DNA of 64,000 nt. Origin: Bacteroidaceae bacterium. GTDB taxonomy: Bacteria; Bacteroidota; Bacteroidia; Bacteroidales; Bacteroidaceae. The translations under genes were made by a program, and so were the position numbers. The number at the start of each line of letters is the position of its first letter. Positions within the stretch are counted from its first letter, which is position 1. The stretch covers positions 108,835 to 172,834 of the forward strand of contig JAFZPZ010000127.1 in NCBI GenBank assembly GCA_017552435.1, read 5' to 3'. The notes beneath the pieces are model-generated. The model was not told the origin of the DNA and made no database searches. It worked only from the letters and a program-made list of their open reading frames with translations. Below are positions 19,101 to 27,400 of the stretch, piece after piece.

Positions 19101-20213
19101 CGTTTCGACCGATATACTTACTACGGGCGTGGCCCCATGAACAACTACAACGATCGCAAGACCGGTTCCTTCGTAGGGCTTTACCACAGCACCGTGCAGG
19201 AGCAGTTCGTGCCTTTCCCTAAGCCTCAGAGCATGGGCAACCGCGAAGATGTGCGTTGGTGTGCTTTGCAAGATGCGGAGGGCAACGGCTTGGCATTTTC
19301 CAGCGAACTTGGCACAATGAGTACCTCGGCACTTCCTTGGAGTGCCCTCCAGTTGACGCTTGCCCAGCATCCACATGAACTTCCTGAGAGTGACGGCACC
19401 TATCTCCACCTCGATTGCAAGGTGAATGGCATGGGCGGCAACAGCTGCGGACAAGGCGGCCCGTTGAGGCCGGACAGAGTCCTCGGGGAACTGCATCAGA
19501 TGAAACTCACCATTTCTCCTTTCCTTGAAGAAGAAGAACCTTCAGGCTTTAATAAAAGGAGATATTTCCTTTGTCCTGTTGCTATTTTGCGAGACAAAGC
19601 AGGCAAGGTTAGCATTATTAGCGACACTAACTCCAGCGGCAATCCAATCTCCGTCAGCTATCGTATAGGCAAGGGCAAAGCGCAGAAATACACCGAACCA
19701 TTCGATTTCCGCGAAGGAGGGACTGTCACGGCATGGTATGACGGCGCAGAGGAAGTTCCGACTTCGGCTTCCTTTGAGCGTATCGAGAAAGTGCCTGTTG
19801 AGGTGGTTTATGTAAGTAGCGAAGAAGGTCCGGATGACGGCTATGCCAAGTATCTTGTCGATGGCGACCCATCGACCATTTGGCATACGATGTATAGCAT
19901 CACCGTTCCGAAGTATCCGCATTGGGTAGATTTCGACTGTGGTGAGGAGAAGCTCATCAAAGGCTTCACCTATCTGCCCCGTCAGGATGGTAGTCCCAAC
20001 GGCAACATTAAGGGCTACAAGGTACAACTCAGCAATGATGGCCAGACTTGGACAGAGTCTGTAGTGGAAGGCGAGTTCGAAAACTCGTCGAAGGAAAAAA
20101 AGGTGATGCTGCCTAAACCACAGCGAGCTCGTTATCTCCGCTTTACTGCTCTCTCCAGTCAGAATGGGGCAGACTTCGCCAGTGGAGCAGAGTTTAATGT
20201 CCTTGCAGAGTAG
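16158..20213 (+). CDS. Secreted GH2 beta-galactosidase-like enzyme with C-terminal F5/8 type C domain
   Basis: 1351 aa. A signal peptide (MKNLLFSLFLFALAF...) directs export. In order: GH2 jelly-roll sugar-binding domain (about 65-255), Ig-like domain (265-400), TIM barrel (400-700), a long beta-galactosidase small-chain region (730-1120), and a discoidin/F5/8C-like domain (1225-1345; DGDPSTIWHT). The acid/base Glu is in SLGNEAGPG (about 531) and the nucleophile in SEYAHSMGN (about 594). NRHETNPSTGH is typical of LacZ-type enzymes. Around residues 928-937 a palindromic repeat is embedded in frame. It is probably periplasmic or outer-surface and removes terminal beta-galactose from plant or host glycans. 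The true sugar specificity needs assay. Confidence 0.92.
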   Translation: MKNLLFSLFLFALAFSVSAADALDGFLYKQVSEPDGTEWQSPEKLSLNKLQPRAHIFPFANAEAALRVLPEGSKYYQSLDGTWKFHWSPNPDGRPKGFENSSYDVSGWDDIKVPGCWNVQGLGKHGEMKYGVPIYVNQPVIFYHEVRKDDWREGVMREPKDQRWTTFRYRNEVGSYRRSFTVPADWKGRQVILNFDGVDSFFYLWINGRYVGFSKNSRNTARFDITDYLQDGENSVAVEVYRNSDGSFLEAQDMFRLPGIFRSTYITAMPKVQIGDLVVRTMELDSNRAFIRIDRKLSNLTEKVQKGLKMTYTVFPVELYSDETADSVRRISVNVVPIGKGENALAQTTTDIANPLLWSAEAPYRYVLVAELKDKKGNILDCTSAYFGIRTVEIRDTKAVDDEFGLAGRYFYVNGQPVKLKGVNRHETNPSTGHAITREQMTEEVMLMKRGNINHVRLSHYSNDPYFYYLADKYGLYLEDEANIESHEYYYGEASLSHPDEWRAAHVARVMEAVHAHMNHPSIVIWSLGNEAGPGKNFVAAYNAIKAFDTSRPVQYERNNNIVDMGSNQYPSVDWVRYAVKGNGQGIKYPYHISEYAHSMGNSLGNLVDYWEAIESTNFFMGGAIWDWVDQAIDTYTAEGTKYFGYGGDHGDWPNDGMFCMNGIMLPDLTPKPQYFEVKKVYQNVAVKLDSISGEGKDAVAHFTIFNKNYFEPITPDTYDIVAFIVHDGNNVVEGGEPITLQEDILPRMDVQCFFPVNMFYEGEYFLNIEFRLKKDLPWAKKGYVQMAEQLFLGNNTKPLYFVKKGPLNVTEKGGKTIVSGKDFDFTFDNETGSLCGIQVEGKTILENSPLLLSAFRAPVDNDNWARDQWFKQGLYDLQHKVQGKPVITNVNGETVLIAYTVVSQAKGMGGVKYRAGKAGQPYESVETSPLGETGEGLVSFTTTQFYNVYPDGVVLLTSSIITSDPDLPLPRLGYEVKLPNRFDRYTYYGRGPMNNYNDRKTGSFVGLYHSTVQEQFVPFPKPQSMGNREDVRWCALQDAEGNGLAFSSELGTMSTSALPWSALQLTLAQHPHELPESDGTYLHLDCKVNGMGGNSCGQGGPLRPDRVLGELHQMKLTISPFLEEEEPSGFNKRRYFLCPVAILRDKAGKVSIISDTNSSGNPISVSYRIGKGKAQKYTEPFDFREGGTVTAWYDGAEEVPTSASFERIEKVPVEVVYVSSEEGPDDGYAKYLVDGDPSTIWHTMYSITVPKYPHWVDFDCGEEKLIKGFTYLPRQDGSPNGNIKGYKVQLSNDGQTWTESVVEGEFENSSKEKKVMLPKPQRARYLRFTALSSQNGADFASGAEFNVLAE
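18940..18968. repeat. Palindromic repeat embedded in frame in the GH2 gene
   Basis: cctctccc (18940-18947) pairs with gggagagg (18959-18966), and ctcccc (18943-18948) pairs with ggggag (18951-18956), giving nested inverted repeats. In frame it encodes TSPLGETGEG. The core ccccttgggg recurs in non-coding DNA near 46446-46455. It resembles an intergenic palindromic element that has become coding sequence. Confidence 0.6.
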
Positions 20214-20217
20214 GGAA

Positions 20218-20257
20218 AACTCTTAAAATATGTTGTTTTTTGCAGATTTTAAGAGTT
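20218..20257 (+). terminator. Inverted repeat after the GH2 gene
   Basis: A perfect 12-bp stem (aactcttaaaat, 20218-20229, with attttaagagtt, 20246-20257) encloses a T-rich 16-base loop. It starts five bases after the stop codon. It is A/T-rich and lacks a strong terminal U run, so it may be a weak terminator or an mRNA 3'-end stabiliser. Confidence 0.55.
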
Positions 20258-20285
20258 AGATGGGTTGTTTCTCGATATTTATTAC

Positions 20286-20293
20286 TAACTTTG
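20286..20293 (+). promoter_or_regulatory. -7 promoter element of the GNAT-parE-coaD operon
   Basis: TAACTTTG, 52 bases before the ATG at 20345. The three genes downstream are close enough to share it. Confidence 0.65.
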
Positions 20294-20344
20294 CGCATTA
20301 ATCGTGTTATATAGAAATTTTTCAAACAAGGAAACAGACGCGAT

Positions 20345-21505
20345 ATGACCACCTTAACAGTCAGTCAGGTTACTTCTAGGAGGGAGATGCGAGCCTTTGT
20401 CCGCTTTAACTACGAGTTGTATAAGGACTGCCCTTATGCTGTGCCCGACTTGTTGGAGGATACGTTAGAGACATTAGATGCTCGCCGTAACCCTGCTTTT
20501 CGCTTCTGCGATGCGGCTTTCTTCCTGGCACGCAGGGATGGTCGTATTGTGGGACGTGTGGCTGCTATCATCAATTCCCGTGCTAATGCGCATTGGGGCA
20601 GACAGGAGGTGCGCTTCGGATGGTTGGACTTCATCGACGATTTGGAAGTGAGCCGTGCCTTGCTCGATGCTGTCGAGCAGTGGGGCCGTGAGCGGGGCAT
20701 GGAGCGTTTGGTAGGACCATTGGGCTTTACAGATATGGACCCGGAGGGCATGCTGACCGATGGTTTTGACCAACTCTCTACGCTTTGTACCATTTATAAC
20801 TATCCCTATTATCCGCAGCACATAGGTCAATTGGGCTTCGAACGGGAGACTGGTTGGGTGGAGCGTAAGGTGTTCATCCCAAAGGAGGGACACGAAGCGA
20901 ACAACGCCAAATATTTCCGAGTGGCTCAGATAGCACAGCAGCGCTATGGTTTCCGCGTCCGCCATTTCCACAGCAAGAATGAAATCCGCAAGGGTGGGTA
21001 TATTCAGAAAATGCTGGGCGTTATAAACCGCGCCTATGCTGACCTTTACGGTTACAGCGAGTTGGATGAGCAGCAGATGCAATGGTATGCCGACCGTTTC
21101 CTGTTGATGTTGGATAGGCGGTTCCTTACTGCGGTGGAGAATGCCGAAGGAGAGATTATTGGTGTGGGTGTCTGCATGCCCAGTTTAAGCCGTGCCGTAC
21201 AGAAAGCTCATGGTAAACTTTTCCCATTTGGCTGGTGGTATATTGCTCGTGAACTTTGGTTCAAGCGGAAACATCAGATTCTGGATATGCTCTTGGTCGG
21301 CGTTCTGCCTGAATATCAGGACAAGGGTGCCAATGCGCTATTCTTTGCCGATTTGATACCCGCCGGCATCAGTTGTGGTTACGAGTGGGCCGAGACCCAT
21401 CCCCAATTGGAGGACAATATGGCAAGTCAGGCACAGTGGAAGAATCTGGATTGCAGTGTTCACAAGCGTCGCGCTGTCTTTTTCAAAGAGTTAAAAACAA
21501 GCTGA
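20345..21505 (+). CDS. GNAT-like N-acetyltransferase family protein
   Basis: 386 aa soluble protein. [20 protein letters not shown] near residue 60 looks like the beta-strand pair and acceptor region of a GNAT fold. [21 protein letters not shown] near residue 320 resembles the acetyl-CoA pyrophosphate-binding segment (Q/R-x-x-G-x-A). The protein is about twice the usual GNAT length, so the domain is expanded. I know this family only as a conserved hypothetical in Bacteroidetes. It precedes parE by two bases, which is a positional link only. The substrate is not predictable. Confidence 0.7.
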   Translation: MTTLTVSQVTSRREMRAFVRFNYELYKDCPYAVPDLLEDTLETLDARRNPAFRFCDAAFFLARRDGRIVGRVAAIINSRANAHWGRQEVRFGWLDFIDDLEVSRALLDAVEQWGRERGMERLVGPLGFTDMDPEGMLTDGFDQLSTLCTIYNYPYYPQHIGQLGFERETGWVERKVFIPKEGHEANNAKYFRVAQIAQQRYGFRVRHFHSKNEIRKGGYIQKMLGVINRAYADLYGYSELDEQQMQWYADRFLLMLDRRFLTAVENAEGEIIGVGVCMPSLSRAVQKAHGKLFPFGWWYIARELWFKRKHQILDMLLVGVLPEYQDKGANALFFADLIPAGISCGYEWAETHPQLEDNMASQAQWKNLDCSVHKRRAVFFKELKTS

Positions 21506-21507
21506 TT

Positions 21508-23493
21508 ATGAATTCCCCTCAATATAGCGAAGATAACATCCGGCACCTTAGTGATATGGAGCACATCCGGACGCGTCCAGGTATGTACATCGGACGTCTG
21601 AGTGATGGCTCGCAGGCTGAAGACGGCATATATGTGCTTCTGAAGGAAGTCATCGACAATAGCATCGATGAGTTCAAGATGGGGGCCGGCAAGCGGATAG
21701 AGGTGGACATCGAAGACAATCTGCGGGTCAGTGTGCGTGACTATGGGCGCGGCATTCCTTTGGGTAAACTCGTTGAGGCTGTCTCTATGCTCAACACAGG
21801 TGGTAAGTACGACAGTAAGGCTTTCCAGAAGAGCGTCGGCCTGAATGGTGTTGGCCTTAAGGCTGTGAATGCCTTGAGTGCACATTTTGTGGTGCAAAGC
21901 TTCCGTGATGGAGAGACGCGGCGCGTCGTCTTTAGTAAGGGTATTCAAGAAAGCGACACTACAGAGGCCACTCAGGACGAGAATGGCACAGCAGTGTTCT
22001 TTGAGCCCGACGCATCGCTCTTCAAACACTATGCTTTTCGCAGTGAGTTCATCGAGACGATGCTTCGCAACTATACCTATCTCAATACAGGCCTGACCAT
22101 CATGTTCAATGGGCGGCGTATTGTCTCGCGCGACGGATTGAGCGACCTGCTCTCCGATCGAATGGACTACGAACCGCTTTATCCCATTGTACATCTTCGT
22201 GGCGAAGACATAGAGATTGCCTTCACCCATACCAAGCAGAACGGTGAAGAGTACTACAGCTTCGTGAACGGGCAGAATACTACGTTGGGCGGCACTCATC
22301 AAGCGGCTTTCAAGAAGTATATCGCCGAGGTCATCAAGGACTATAGCGGTAAGAACTACGAGTATGCCGACATTCGCAATGGTATGGTGGCTGCCATCAG
22401 TATCAATATTCAGGAACCCCTCTTCGAGAGTCAGACAAAGGTCAAGCTGGGCAGCACCACGACAGAGCCCGAGGGAGGTATCAGCATCGACAAGTTCATT
22501 GGCGATTTCGTTAAGGAACAAGTTGATAACTATCTCCACAAGAACACAGATGTGGCGGACATCATCCTGCAGAAAGTTGCCGAGAGCGAGAAGTTGCGCA
22601 AGGAAATGGCTGGCGTAGCCAAGAAGGCTCGCGAGATGTCGAAGAAGGCCAACCTACACAACCGCAAGTTGCGTGATTGTCGGGTGCACCTGACTGATCC
22701 CAAAGGTGAGTTGCAGGAAGAGAGCAGTATATTCATCACAGAGGGCGACTCTGCGAGCGGTAGCATCACCAAGAGCCGCGACGTGAATACTCAAGCCGTG
22801 TTCAGCCTGCGAGGAAAGCCACTCAACTGCTATAAGCTGTCAAAGAAGGTGGTCTATGAGAACGAGGAGTTCAACCTCCTGCAAGCGGCTCTCAATATCG
22901 AAGACGGGCTGGACGGTTTGCGTTACAACAAAGTCATTGTGGCAACCGATGCCGATGATGACGGCATGCACATCCGCCTCCTGATGCTTACTTTCTTCCT
23001 GAAGTTCTTCCCAGAATTGGTCAAGAAAGGCCATGTTTTTATTCTGCAGACTCCTCTCTTCCGAGTGCGTGGTCGCAAGACAAAGATAGGCAAGTCCAAA
23101 CTGAGTGCCATAGAGGCAGAACTTGCTGCCCGTGAAAGTGCAATTGACGATGCTGCTTTCAGCGATGGGAAGCGGCCTCGCCACCTCAGTCTCTCAAAGG
23201 ATTTCGTGACACAATACTGCTACTCCGAGGAGGAGCGCCAGCAAGCTATTGATGACCTGGGTCCGGAACCCGAGATAACGCGCTTCAAAGGCTTGGGTGA
23301 GATCAGTCCCGAAGAGTTCCGCAACTTCATAGGTCCCGATATTCGTCTTGATCAGGTCATGCTGCAAAAGTCCGACCAGGTGGCCGAGCTTTTGGACTTC
23401 TATATGGGCGACAACACCATGGACCGTCAGAACTTCATCATCGACAATCTTGTTATTGAAGAGGATTTGGCAGAAGAGGAGGAAATTGCATGA
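21508..23493 (+). CDS. parE: DNA topoisomerase IV subunit B
   Basis: 661 aa from the ATG at 21508; the open frame upstream overlaps the previous gene. It has the GHKL ATPase domain ([27 protein letters not shown]), the transducer domain, and the TOPRIM domain with [15 protein letters not shown] and [11 protein letters not shown]. The SASGS variant and the following [10 protein letters not shown] fit ParE of Bacteroidetes better than GyrB, which has SAGGS. Together with ParC it decatenates replicated chromosomes. coaD overlaps its stop by ATGA. This parE-coaD order is common in the phylum. Confidence 0.95.
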   Translation: MNSPQYSEDNIRHLSDMEHIRTRPGMYIGRLSDGSQAEDGIYVLLKEVIDNSIDEFKMGAGKRIEVDIEDNLRVSVRDYGRGIPLGKLVEAVSMLNTGGKYDSKAFQKSVGLNGVGLKAVNALSAHFVVQSFRDGETRRVVFSKGIQESDTTEATQDENGTAVFFEPDASLFKHYAFRSEFIETMLRNYTYLNTGLTIMFNGRRIVSRDGLSDLLSDRMDYEPLYPIVHLRGEDIEIAFTHTKQNGEEYYSFVNGQNTTLGGTHQAAFKKYIAEVIKDYSGKNYEYADIRNGMVAAISINIQEPLFESQTKVKLGSTTTEPEGGISIDKFIGDFVKEQVDNYLHKNTDVADIILQKVAESEKLRKEMAGVAKKAREMSKKANLHNRKLRDCRVHLTDPKGELQEESSIFITEGDSASGSITKSRDVNTQAVFSLRGKPLNCYKLSKKVVYENEEFNLLQAALNIEDGLDGLRYNKVIVATDADDDGMHIRLLMLTFFLKFFPELVKKGHVFILQTPLFRVRGRKTKIGKSKLSAIEAELAARESAIDDAAFSDGKRPRHLSLSKDFVTQYCYSEEERQQAIDDLGPEPEITRFKGLGEISPEEFRNFIGPDIRLDQVMLQKSDQVAELLDFYMGDNTMDRQNFIIDNLVIEEDLAEEEEIA

Positions 23494-23927
23494 AGAGGGG
23501 ACTTTTCCCGGGGTCTTTTGATCCGTTTACCAAAGGGCACGCCGATATTGTGAAAAGGGCACTTCTTCTCTTCGATGAGGTCGTTATTGCTGTTGGCTAT
23601 AACGAGCAGAAGACAGGCTGGATGCCTGTCGAGGATCGCGTCAAGGCCATTCGCCAACTATATATAGATGAGCCGCGTATCACGGTGGAGAGCTATACTG
23701 GCCTTACAGCAGACTTTGCCCAAGAGCACAGTATCACAGCGATTATTCGCGGTGTTCGTACTGTCGCTGACTTCGAGTACGAGTTGCAGATGGCCGATGT
23801 CAACAGACAGCTTACCGGCATAGAGACCGTCTTTCTTCCTGCTTCTCCCCAGCTGGCAAGTCTTAGTAGCTCTATTGTTCGCGAGCTTGCCCATTTTGGG
23901 CGCGACATCTCCGCATTCCTTCCTTAG
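23490..23927 (+). CDS. coaD: Pantetheine-phosphate adenylyltransferase
   Basis: 145 aa enzyme that adenylates 4'-phosphopantetheine to dephospho-CoA, the penultimate step of coenzyme A synthesis. [11 protein letters not shown] carries the nucleotidyltransferase T/HxGH motif. [14 protein letters not shown] is the conserved substrate-binding loop, and LSSSIVREL is the ISST-like C-terminal signature. It is slightly shorter than E. coli CoaD (159 aa). The ATG overlaps the parE stop. An unusual repeat-rich non-coding region follows. Confidence 0.97.
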   Translation: MKRGLFPGSFDPFTKGHADIVKRALLLFDEVVIAVGYNEQKTGWMPVEDRVKAIRQLYIDEPRITVESYTGLTADFAQEHSITAIIRGVRTVADFEYELQMADVNRQLTGIETVFLPASPQLASLSSSIVRELAHFGRDISAFLP

Positions 23928-23942
23928 CACTTTTATATTTCA

Positions 23943-24239
23943 TCTAAGGTATAACTCCTGTGTATCCCTAGGTTATCTCTAGGGTAACAAGGGAGTAGTT
24001 CCGATTTACCTCCAGGGTAGGTCTAAGTTTTGCTCAATAGTTATGCATTAGTTGTCCGATAGTTGTTCGATAAAACATCGGACAACTATCGGACAACAAT
24101 CGAACAACAATCGAACATGAGTTGGAGTTAGGTTGGAGTTGAGTTGGAGTTAGGTGAGAGTTAGGTGAGAGTTGAGTGGGAGTTAGGTGGGAGTTAGGTG
24201 GGAGTTGGGTTGGAGGAAGGTTTGAGGAAGAAAGGAGTT
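23943..24239. repeat. 11-bp-periodic degenerate tandem array
   Basis: 27 consecutive 11-bp units can be laid out without a gap from 23943 to 24239. Neighbouring units resemble each other more than distant ones. Examples are tccctaggtta then tctctagggta; tgtccgatagt then tgttcgataaa; ctatcggacaa then caatcgaacaa twice; gagttggagtt, aggttggagtt, gagttggagtt; and aggtgggagtt twice. The right half is strongly G/T- and purine-biased on the plus strand. The array includes an inverted repeat of 21-base arms (24051-24071 with 24077-24097, one mismatch, 5-base loop). Confidence 0.75.
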
Positions 24240-24341
24240 ATGACAAGCTGGATTTTTCCTTGATGTAATTCCTGGAATAAGCTTTCTTGTCGTTTTTTGG
24301 GGCCAAAAGGCTTTTCTGAGTAAAGAAAATTGTTAAAAAGT

Positions 24342-24372
24342 TTTGAGGCAATGCTAAAAAATGCTAACTTTG
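24342..24372 (+). promoter_or_regulatory. Promoter of giant gene 1 (-33 and -7)
   Basis: TTTG at 24342-24345 and TAACTTTG at 24365-24372 are separated by 19 bases, the Bacteroidetes sigma arrangement. The -33 lies in the word tttgaggcaat, which is repeated with the same spacing before giant gene 2. Confidence 0.78.
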
Positions 24373-24445
24373 TCAGACATTATCCATATTTTAAGAGTAA
24401 GAAATACATTAATTAACCCATTTTATTAACTAAATTACACATTCT

Positions 24446-27400
24446 ATGAGTAAAAGACTACTGAATCTGTGTATGACAGCGCTGCTGAGTGTTGTCACCA
24501 CAGCTGCATGGGCGCTTTCCGAAGTGAATGGTGTCTATCAGATTGGTACGGCAGATGACCTCAAGGCCTTTGCCGAACTCGTGAATGGTGGTGAGGGTCA
24601 GCCCTATCTCAATGCGGTTTTGACAGCCGACATCAACAAGGGCTCCGATGGCACCATGATTGGTCGTGATGGCCTGGATTATCAGGGCTTCTTCGACGGC
24701 GCTGGTCATACCATCACCATCAACACATTCTCGGGAGATACCGACGGTACTGCGATTTTCCGCAACGTCGGCGACAATGCTCTCATCAAGGACCTGAAAG
24801 TTCAGGGTACCATTACTTCAGAGAAGAAGTATGCGGCAGGCATTGCAGCCTGGAGCGCAGGTACCATTATGGGTTGCTACATTGATGTCAATGTGGTCAG
24901 CTCTATGGCAGGTGACGCCACCCACGGCGGTGTTGTTGGCGTAGCTTACCAGGGTTCTATGATTGAGAACTGTCTGGCAAAGTTCACCATCAATGGTGCA
25001 ACCACCCAGAACAGCGGCGGTATCGTTGGCTGGTGCGACGGACGTACCAACGTGATTAACTGTCTCGTTATCAACGACGGCAGCAACCTCGACCTCAGCA
25101 ACGGCGGCAGCGGAACCATCGGTCGTAACGATGGCAACCTGCAAACCGTTAACATGGAGACTTATCTTCAGGACATCTATGGCAATCGTCCCAGTGGCGC
25201 CAGCACAAACAACTATGCTACCAATGCATGGGGCAACACCAAGTGCGTCACCATCGTGCCTTATGACAATCTTGCCGACGGCCGCATCTGCTTCCAGTTG
25301 AACACCGACCAGAGCAAGATTACCTGGGTTCAGAAGATTGGTACGGATCCGTTCCCTGTTCCCGCAGCATTCGGCGAGGGTCAGGTCTATGCATCTGGTG
25401 CTACAGCCTGCGACGGCAAGGCTGAAGGCGAACTGACCTTTAGCAACACTCCAAGCAATGCAATAACAGAAGCACACGCATACGACAAGTTCGGTATCTG
25501 CGAGAAGTGCGGCTGCTTCAAGATTGACGCTCTCGAGCGTGACCTGACGGACGGCTACTATCTCATCAAGACTGCAGACGACATCGATATAGCCGAGGGT
25601 TGGAACCGTATTACGAATGGTGCACGCTTCAGCATTAAGCTGGCAAATGACCTGACGTATAAAGCTGAGCCTGGGCGCTATATCTTCAACAGCAGCAACT
25701 GGTTCGACGGTAACTTCAATGGTGACGGACACGAGCTCACCATCGAGATGACCGAGATGACGGGCAACAATGTTGCACTCTTCCCCAAGTTTGCAGGTAG
25801 AAGGTTTGAGAATGTCATCATGCATGGTTCATTCGAAACCAGTGGACAATATGCAGGCTCCATTGCTGGTCAGACCTACCGCGACCGTGTGAATATTATC
25901 AATGTATTCTCCGACATCGAAATCAACACAACACATCCTGGTGACAACACTACGGGTGGTCTGATTGGTATTGTTGAGAGCAAGACTCAGGTGGAGAACA
26001 CCATCTATGCAGGTAACATCAATGGTAACCCGGAAACTACGGAATGTCTTGCCGGCTTCTGCGGCTGGTCTTCTGCTCAGACCTATTACACCAATTGTGC
26101 ATTCATTGGTGTACTGAACGGTGCAATTGGTGATTCCAAGACCTTGTCTCGTAATCCTTCCAACATTACTTGCACGAATGTCTATTTTGCCAACTCATAC
26201 GGCTATGAGGACGAAGCAAAGGCTACATTAATAGAGAATGCTGGTGACATTGAGAGCGGTGCTCTTGCATACGGTCTGAATGGAAACGAGGGTGGTGTAG
26301 AGCGCTTCTATCAGAAGATTGGCGAGGACCTTATGCCTATGCCTATCAAGAAAGATGGCGCACTCGTCTATGCTTCTGCATCAAGCTATCGTTGCGACGG
26401 ACAGCCCGAAGGCGCTGTCACTTATACCAACACACCTTCAGGAAGTCCTGTTCTTCCGCCTCATCAGTATGACGAAGGTTTCTGTTCTGTCTGCGGTAGC
26501 TTGCAGGAAGACTTCCTGACTCCCGTTGACGGTTGGTTCGAAATCAGCAATGGTGCAGAACTCCTTTGGTGGTCACATTATGCATCAAGGCACCTCGATG
26601 CCAGTGCCAAACTCACCGACGACATCGACATGGATGGCTATAGTGATCGCTGGGCCGACGTCGGCACAGAAGGTGCTCCCTTCTATGGCAACTTCGATGG
26701 TCAATATCACACCATCAGCAACCTCGTTGTCGATAAGCCAAACACCAATGGTGTAGGTCTCGTGGCTGTTATGAACAGCTTGCCCTCTGCCAATTATGGC
26801 GGCATCAGCGATGGTGATGCCCGTTCAGCAGAAGGCGTATATATTAAGAATGTAGTGCTCGATGAGAGCTGCTCACTCCTTGGTCGCGGCTATATCGGCA
26901 TTGTCGGCATGACAGCTCCCTGGGCAGGTCATGTCAACATCAGCGGCCTTATGATGTGCGGTGACGTTACAGCCAACGGCGGTCCCAACGCTTCCGGTGT
27001 GTTCGGTTGCGTGATGAGCTCAACCTGCCACGTTACCATCAACAACAGTGGTATGGTCGGCAACGTCTATGGTCCGAAGGAGAATGGTTCATTCTCTGGC
27101 TGGCTGGGCAGCTATGCCGAGGTGACCAACTGCTATGCTGTAGGCTCTGTAGAAGGTATTCAGGACAGTGCACATTACTTCGCACGGCACGGCGACAGCG
27201 AATATGTTAAGATCAACAACTGCTACGCCCGCTACGGCACGCAGGTACCCAAGGTTAAAGCAGAGGACTTCGAGTCCGGTGCTCTCGCATGGAGAGCTAA
27301 TGGTGAGCAGTTCCGTACGGGTTACTGGTATCAGGACATCGGCGAGGATATGTATCCATTCCCCGATCCCTCTCACGGTACCGTTATCTACGCTGCAGAA

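Larger units (their letters stand above)
23928..24445. other. Non-coding region between coaD and the first giant gene
   Basis: 518 bases with no credible gene. The left 300 bases are an 11-bp-periodic array (separate entry) that includes a near-perfect hairpin (24051-24097). The middle (24240-24340) is A/T-rich with a short AAAAGGCTTTT palindrome near 24306-24316. The right end carries the promoter of the giant gene, followed by a roughly 70-nt leader with a block that is exactly shared with the second giant gene (24408-24431). Confidence 0.7.

Noticed and set aside
17190-19496. Long open frame antisense to the first GH2 gene
   Set aside because: It mirrors the codon pattern of the GH2 gene, has no promoter or family resemblance, and the plus-strand gene is certain.
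21373-21507. Upstream extension of parE
   Set aside because: The extra 45 residues overlap the end of the GNAT gene and do not match ParE; the ATG at 21508 gives the normal N-terminus.
23943-24239. Possible CRISPR array
   Set aside because: Units are 11 bp and contiguous with no spacers, and no cas genes are nearby.
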